A DNA stretch of 17,879 bases from SYOC01 sp035575235 (GTDB lineage Bacteria > Desulfobacterota > Binatia > Bin18). The notes beneath the pieces were generated by a model. It saw only the letters and a program-made list of their open reading frames with translations. It did no database searches and was not told where the DNA came from. A program made the translations under genes and the position numbers. Each line of letters opens with the position of its first letter. The stretch's first letter is position 1. This document shows positions 14,192 to 17,879 of this stretch, piece by piece. The stretch is taken from assembly GCA_035575235.1 (NCBI GenBank), contig DATLYA010000158.1, positions 1 to 17,879 on the forward strand, given 5' to 3'.

Positions 14192-17080
14192 GTGACGGAT
14201 CTTCGTCAAGCATACGCAACCATTCTTCCACTCGTCGAACAGCCGGCCCGCTATACCGGCGGCGAGCGTGGCGTCGTCGTCAAAGACCCGGCGCAGGTGC
14301 GGCTGCGGTTTGCCCTCGCTTTTCCCGAGGTCTATGAGATCGCGCAATCCCATCTGGGGTTGCAGATCCTCTATGATCTGCTCAGTGGCCGCGCCGACAT
14401 CCAGGCAGAACGAGTATACGCCCCGTGGGTAGATATGGAAGCCCAGCTCCGTCAACGGCAGTTGCCGCTGGCTTCCCTCGAGAGCTGCTCGCCTCTCTCA
14501 GCCTTCGACATCGTTGGCTTCAGCCTGCAGTACGAACTCACCTACACCAATATCCTGATGATGCTGGATTTGGGAGGCGTTCCGCTGTTCTCTCGAGACC
14601 GGGAAGCAACCCATCCGTTAGTCATCGCCGGCGGCCCATGCGCTTTTCATCCCGAACCCATTGCCGAGTTTATTGATGCGTTTCTCTTGGGCGACGGTGA
14701 AGAAGCGATTTTTGACATTTGCGATGCGTACCTGGCGTGGGATAAAAAAGATCGTCGCGCGCTGCTGCAAGCGCTGAGCCGGATTCCTGGCGTGTATGTT
14801 CCGGCGTTCTTCGACATGGAGTATGCCGAAGACGGGACGTTGCGGGCGATTCATCCGCTCGATCCAGATTACACCATCGTGCGGAAACGCATCGTGCGCG
14901 ATCTGAACGCTCTTCCAGCGATCAAGAATCAAGTCGTGCCGAATGTGAATATCGTGCACGATCGGATCGCCGTCGAAGTCATGCGCGGCTGCGTACGCGG
15001 CTGTCGCTTTTGTCAGGCAGGCTACATCTACCGTCCATTGCGAGAGCGAGATCCACGTGCGTTGCAACAGCAAATCGAACGTCTGGTCGAACAGAGCGGC
15101 TACGAGGAAGTGTCGCTCCTGAGTCTGAGCACGGGCGATTATAGTTGCGTGAATCCGCTGTTGCGCAACATCATGAATCGTTTCGCCGGGTTGAAAGTGT
15201 CAGTCTCGTTGCCGTCGACGCGGGTCGATGCGCTCTCGCCCCATATTCTGGAAGAGATCCGCCGTGTACGCAAAACCGGATTTACGCTGGCCCCGGAAGC
15301 CGGCTCACAGCGGCTGCGCGACGTGATTCAAAAAGAATATAAAGAAGAAGAGTTGATTGACGCCGCGCGCATGCTCTTTGAGCTAGGGTGGAAGAGTGTG
15401 AAACTGTACTTCATGCTCGGTCTGCCCACGGAAGCCGAAGAGGATTTGCTTGGCATTGTAGACCTGTGCCGGAAAGTATCAGCCGCCGGCAAGCATAAAC
15501 GCCAGGTCACGGCCAGTGTGTCTACGTTCGTGCCCAAGCCGCACACGCCGTTTCAATGGGCGGCGCAAGTCAGCCTGGAAGAGACCGAGGCGCGTCAGGA
15601 ACTGCTGCGAAAAAACCTGCGGCGCTATGGCATTCAGTTCAAGTGGCATGATGCGAAGTCCTCATTTCTCGAAGGTGTGTTCGCACGCGGCGACCGGCGA
15701 CTGGCGGGACCGCTGCTGACGGCGTATCGGCTTGGTTGCCGGTTTGATGGGTGGACAGATCAATGCCGCCTGGATCTCTGGCACCACGCCTTTGCGGAGC
15801 ATGGGATCGAGCCACACTTCTACTTGCGGCGGCGTCTTCTCGATGAACCGCTGCCCTGGGATCATCTTGATAGCGGCGTCGCCAAAAAATGGCTCCAGCG
15901 GGATCTCGCGAAGGCGTTCGCCGCCGCACTGACCCCTGATTGTAGTGTCGAGCGCTGTTCGTACTGTGGCGCGTGCGATTTCAAAACCGTGCGCAACGTT
16001 ACCTATCATCTCAACGGCGCTAAAGGAGCGGAGCATCGCGGGACTCAGGTAGACCAATGGGCCAAAACGGTGCTGCCGGAGCACGCGGCTTGGGGCACGC
16101 GGCAGTGGCAAATGATCCAAGAAAAAAAGTTAAAAGTCACGAGTCAAAAGTCAAAAGTCAACAATGGAGAAGCTGACAGCCAGGAAGCAGCGGTCAGGAG
16201 CTCTTTTCCTTTGGCGCAGGACGCAGGACGCAGGACGCAGGACTGTCGTCCGCAAGTTTCAAGCCCCGTTCCCCAGGTCGTCGCCAATGCAGAGTCCTGG
16301 TTGTCTGGCGACCCGAACACTATCGCGGTCAGCCGCGGCGAGCACAAGCCTGCGGTCACGCGGGTGCGGGTCATGTACAGCAAGCTGGACGAGGCGCGGT
16401 TTTTGGGCGCAAAAGAAGTCGCCACCCTGTTCTCGCGCGCGGTCAGACGCGCACGGCTTCCCATTGCGTACAGCCAAGGGTTTCACCCGTTGCCGCGCTT
16501 GAGTTTTGGCCCGGCGCTGCCTATGGGCATTGAAAGTGAAGAAGAGTTTGTTGATCTTGAACTGAGCGCACAAGTCCCAGCCGAGGAAGTTGGCGTACGG
16601 CTCGATGCAGAACTGCCGCGCGGTTTTTGCGTGCAGTGGGCGAAAACGATCGATTTTCGCGAGCCGAGCATCGACGCCAGCATTCGCGCGCTACGGTATG
16701 CGGTGAAGCTCGAATCGTTACCAGCGGACAAACGCAATGCAGCGTTTGTAGCGGCGCGGCTCAACGCCTACCATACCGCCGCCACTGTGCCGTTGCGCAA
16801 GCATACACGTAGTGGAGAAAAAATCGTCGATGCGAAACAGTTCGTCGCTCGGGTGCATCTCTCCGCGCCGCTGATGTTACAGCTTGAATTGCGCGTGACG
16901 GAAGCTGGAACGATTAAACCGCATGAGTTTATCGGAGCGCTGTTGGGACTCGCGCCAGAGGAAGCCAAGATCTTACGCTTAACGAAAATTCAGACCCTGT
17001 TTGACTCGCCCTCAGCGTTTGTGCTTCCAGTCGAGGGTGATGAGGGTGCAACCATGCCGCTAGAGACTGCGGCGTCATAG
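14192..17080 (+). CDS. B12-binding-like radical SAM protein fused to a DUF2344 (TIGR03936-type) domain
   Basis: A 962-residue fusion. The N-terminal part (about 1-630) is a TIGR03960-type radical SAM protein: a cobalamin-binding-like region (about 40-180, with FSLQYELTYTNILMMLDLGGVPL and VIAGGPCAFHPEP), then the radical SAM cluster Cys267-x3-Cys271-x2-Cys274 in MRGCVRGCRFCQAG. A second Cys group, Cys584/589/592/595 (CSVERCSYCGAC), may bind another cluster or metal. The C-terminal part (about 720-962) starts TRVRVMYSKLDEARFLGAKE and is the DUF2344 domain usually found fused or adjacent. The linker (about 640-718) is Lys/Gln/Ser-rich and encoded by 7-base repeats. The reaction is unknown; steady linkage to RNase E/G suggests an RNA or ribosome role. 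Start: GTG with TAGGA 11 bases upstream and family-like MTDLRQ. Its stop lies 8 bases before the RNase gene. Confidence 0.93.
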   Translation: MTDLRQAYATILPLVEQPARYTGGERGVVVKDPAQVRLRFALAFPEVYEIAQSHLGLQILYDLLSGRADIQAERVYAPWVDMEAQLRQRQLPLASLESCSPLSAFDIVGFSLQYELTYTNILMMLDLGGVPLFSRDREATHPLVIAGGPCAFHPEPIAEFIDAFLLGDGEEAIFDICDAYLAWDKKDRRALLQALSRIPGVYVPAFFDMEYAEDGTLRAIHPLDPDYTIVRKRIVRDLNALPAIKNQVVPNVNIVHDRIAVEVMRGCVRGCRFCQAGYIYRPLRERDPRALQQQIERLVEQSGYEEVSLLSLSTGDYSCVNPLLRNIMNRFAGLKVSVSLPSTRVDALSPHILEEIRRVRKTGFTLAPEAGSQRLRDVIQKEYKEEELIDAARMLFELGWKSVKLYFMLGLPTEAEEDLLGIVDLCRKVSAAGKHKRQVTASVSTFVPKPHTPFQWAAQVSLEETEARQELLRKNLRRYGIQFKWHDAKSSFLEGVFARGDRRLAGPLLTAYRLGCRFDGWTDQCRLDLWHHAFAEHGIEPHFYLRRRLLDEPLPWDHLDSGVAKKWLQRDLAKAFAAALTPDCSVERCSYCGACDFKTVRNVTYHLNGAKGAEHRGTQVDQWAKTVLPEHAAWGTRQWQMIQEKKLKVTSQKSKVNNGEADSQEAAVRSSFPLAQDAGRRTQDCRPQVSSPVPQVVANAESWLSGDPNTIAVSRGEHKPAVTRVRVMYSKLDEARFLGAKEVATLFSRAVRRARLPIAYSQGFHPLPRLSFGPALPMGIESEEEFVDLELSAQVPAEEVGVRLDAELPRGFCVQWAKTIDFREPSIDASIRALRYAVKLESLPADKRNAAFVAARLNAYHTAATVPLRKHTRSGEKIVDAKQFVARVHLSAPLMLQLELRVTEAGTIKPHEFIGALLGLAPEEAKILRLTKIQTLFDSPSAFVLPVEGDEGATMPLETAAS
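16132..16159. repeat. Tandem 7-base repeats, four units (AAAAGTC type), inside a coding linker
   Basis: AAAAGTC, ACGAGTC, AAAAGTC and AAAAGTC follow without gaps, three of them identical. They encode part of the low-complexity linker of the radical SAM fusion (about residues 647-656, LKVTSQKSKV). Confidence 0.75.
16216..16243. repeat. Tandem 7-base repeats, four perfect units (GCAGGAC), inside a coding linker
   Basis: GCAGGAC is repeated four times exactly. It lies 56 bases after the AAAAGTC array, in the same interdomain linker (about residues 675-684, AQDAGRRTQD). Because 7 is not a multiple of 3, each copy is read in a different frame. Confidence 0.8.
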
Positions 17081-17088
17081 TACTGTAC

Positions 17089-17879
17089 GTGCGTCAACGC
17101 ATTATTATCAATTCGACACCCCAAGAAGCGAGGGTCGCACTCCTTGAGAACGATATCCTCGTAGAGATTCACATTGAACGCGCTCAACAGCGCAACATCG
17201 CCGGGAATATCTACAAAGGAAGGGTGGCGCGCGTGCTGCCGGGCATGCAGGCCGCCTTTGTTGATATCGGTCTCGAGAAGGCTGGGTTCATCCACGCCTC
17301 CGACTTGTTCGGCGGCACGCTTCCCTCCGGCCTGTTTGAAGAAGACGATCAAGACGACTCCTCGGCCAATGATATCCCCGAAGAAGATTCCTTAGAAGAG
17401 GATCAGGCTGTGGAGAGCGACGCGCTGCGCTCAGCCTCGCCAAGGCGAGGGCGACGTGAGCAATTCGTTTCCCACCTGCCGCTCGAAGAGCGCCTCAAAA
17501 AGAACCAGGAAATTCTGGTTCAGGTGACGAAAGAACCGATTGGCACGAAGGGGTGCCGCTTGACGTCGCACCTCTCCTTGCCTGGCCGTCATCTGGTCTA
17601 CACTCCTACAGTGAACCATATCGGCGTGTCCCGTCGCATTGCCGATAGCAAAGAACGCAAGCGTCTCCGCGACATCGTGCAAGAACTGCGTCCGCCGCAA
17701 GGCGGCTTTATCGTCCGCACAGCCTGCGAAGGACTGACCAAAAAAGAGATACAGGACGATATGCGGTTTTTGCTCAAGCTCTGGAGCGGCATCGCTCAGA
17801 AAGGGGAATCCCAGAGCGCGCCGGCGCTGCTGCACAATGACATGGACGTCATTCTGCGCATCATCCGCGATCTGTTCAC
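17089..17879 (+). CDS. Ribonuclease E/G family protein, N-terminal part (3' end outside window)
   Basis: From GTG 17089 the frame is open to the window end (263 codons). It begins VRQRIIINSTPQEARVALLE, the diagnostic opening of RNase E/G, followed by IERAQQRNIAGNIYKGRVARVLPGMQAAFVDIG and KAGFIHASDL, the start of the S1 RNA-binding domain (about 38-150). The S1 domain carries an acidic then basic insertion (about 83-124, EEDDQDD...RRGRREQ), common in many homologues. It resumes with EILVQVTKEPIGTKGCRLTSHLSLPGRHLVYTP (RNase H-like region). The catalytic Asp pair and Zn-link Cys lie beyond the window, so RNase G and E cannot be told apart. The enzyme makes endonucleolytic cuts in single-stranded RNA, in rRNA maturation and mRNA decay. 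It is 8 bases downstream of the radical SAM gene, almost surely one operon. No Shine-Dalgarno sequence is evident. Confidence 0.93.
   Translation, partial: MRQRIIINSTPQEARVALLENDILVEIHIERAQQRNIAGNIYKGRVARVLPGMQAAFVDIGLEKAGFIHASDLFGGTLPSGLFEEDDQDDSSANDIPEEDSLEEDQAVESDALRSASPRRGRREQFVSHLPLEERLKKNQEILVQVTKEPIGTKGCRLTSHLSLPGRHLVYTPTVNHIGVSRRIADSKERKRLRDIVQELRPPQGGFIVRTACEGLTKKEIQDDMRFLLKLWSGIAQKGESQSAPALLHNDMDVILRIIRDLF

Noticed and set aside
16216..16243. Repeat arrays as CRISPR
   Set aside because: Units are 7 bases with no spacers and no cas genes.
17172..17215. Possible RNase E/G frameshift in the acidic S1 insertion
   Set aside because: The frame is continuous through the insertion and resumes normal RNase E/G sequence; such insertions are common.

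Overview
This is a gene-dense bacterial window of moderately high GC. The mix of genes suggests a deltaproteobacterium-like lineage (Desulfobacterota/Binatota-type or a relative): a complete pspF-pspABC stress locus with a sigma-54 promoter, a fused B12-binding-like radical SAM/DUF2344 protein ahead of RNase E/G, a RimK-like ligase paired with a 7TM inactive transglutaminase, quinolinate synthase with an NrtR-type Nudix protein, and a probable selenoprotein. This placement is inferred from gene content, not from any search. No rRNA, tRNA, CRISPR array, transposase or prophage gene is visible.

Layout. 1-2455 (+): the end of an amidase, an aldo/keto reductase and an alpha/beta hydrolase, a probable catabolic or detoxification run. 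2474-3832 (-): a Spinster-like MFS transporter. 3943-6632: the phage-shock locus, with pspF on the minus strand and pspA-pspB-pspC divergent on plus, separated by a textbook -24/-12 promoter at 5135-5151. 6697-8541 (-): an SCP2-domain protein with its own terminator, a CYCXC-type protein whose reading frame passes through an in-frame TGA (candidate selenocysteine), and an exported endonuclease/exonuclease/phosphatase-family protein. 8703-10511 (-): nadA followed by an NrtR-like Nudix/winged-helix protein, with a near-consensus sigma-70 promoter overlapped by a palindrome upstream of nadA. 10835-14040 (-): 7TM inactive transglutaminase and RimK-like ATP-grasp ligase, overlapping by four bases. 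14192-17879 (+): radical SAM/DUF2344 fusion, then RNase E/G running off the window.

The most interesting signal is at 7153-7572. The obvious ORF ends at a TGA, but the same frame continues for 35 codons of family-like protein. The TGA sits where relatives appear to carry a Cys, giving U-x-x-C, and a compact hairpin with G in its loop lies about 20 bases downstream, as expected for a bacterial SECIS element.

A second theme is short-period repeats. Four sites carry about three to four tandem 7-base units of unrelated sequence, and one carries 8-base units. They lie in gaps between genes, except for two arrays inside the interdomain linker of the radical SAM fusion, which suggests that this linker was once an intergenic spacer. 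A palindromic MITE-like element (10652-10820) and a dRS3-like hairpin (441-486) complete the repeat content.
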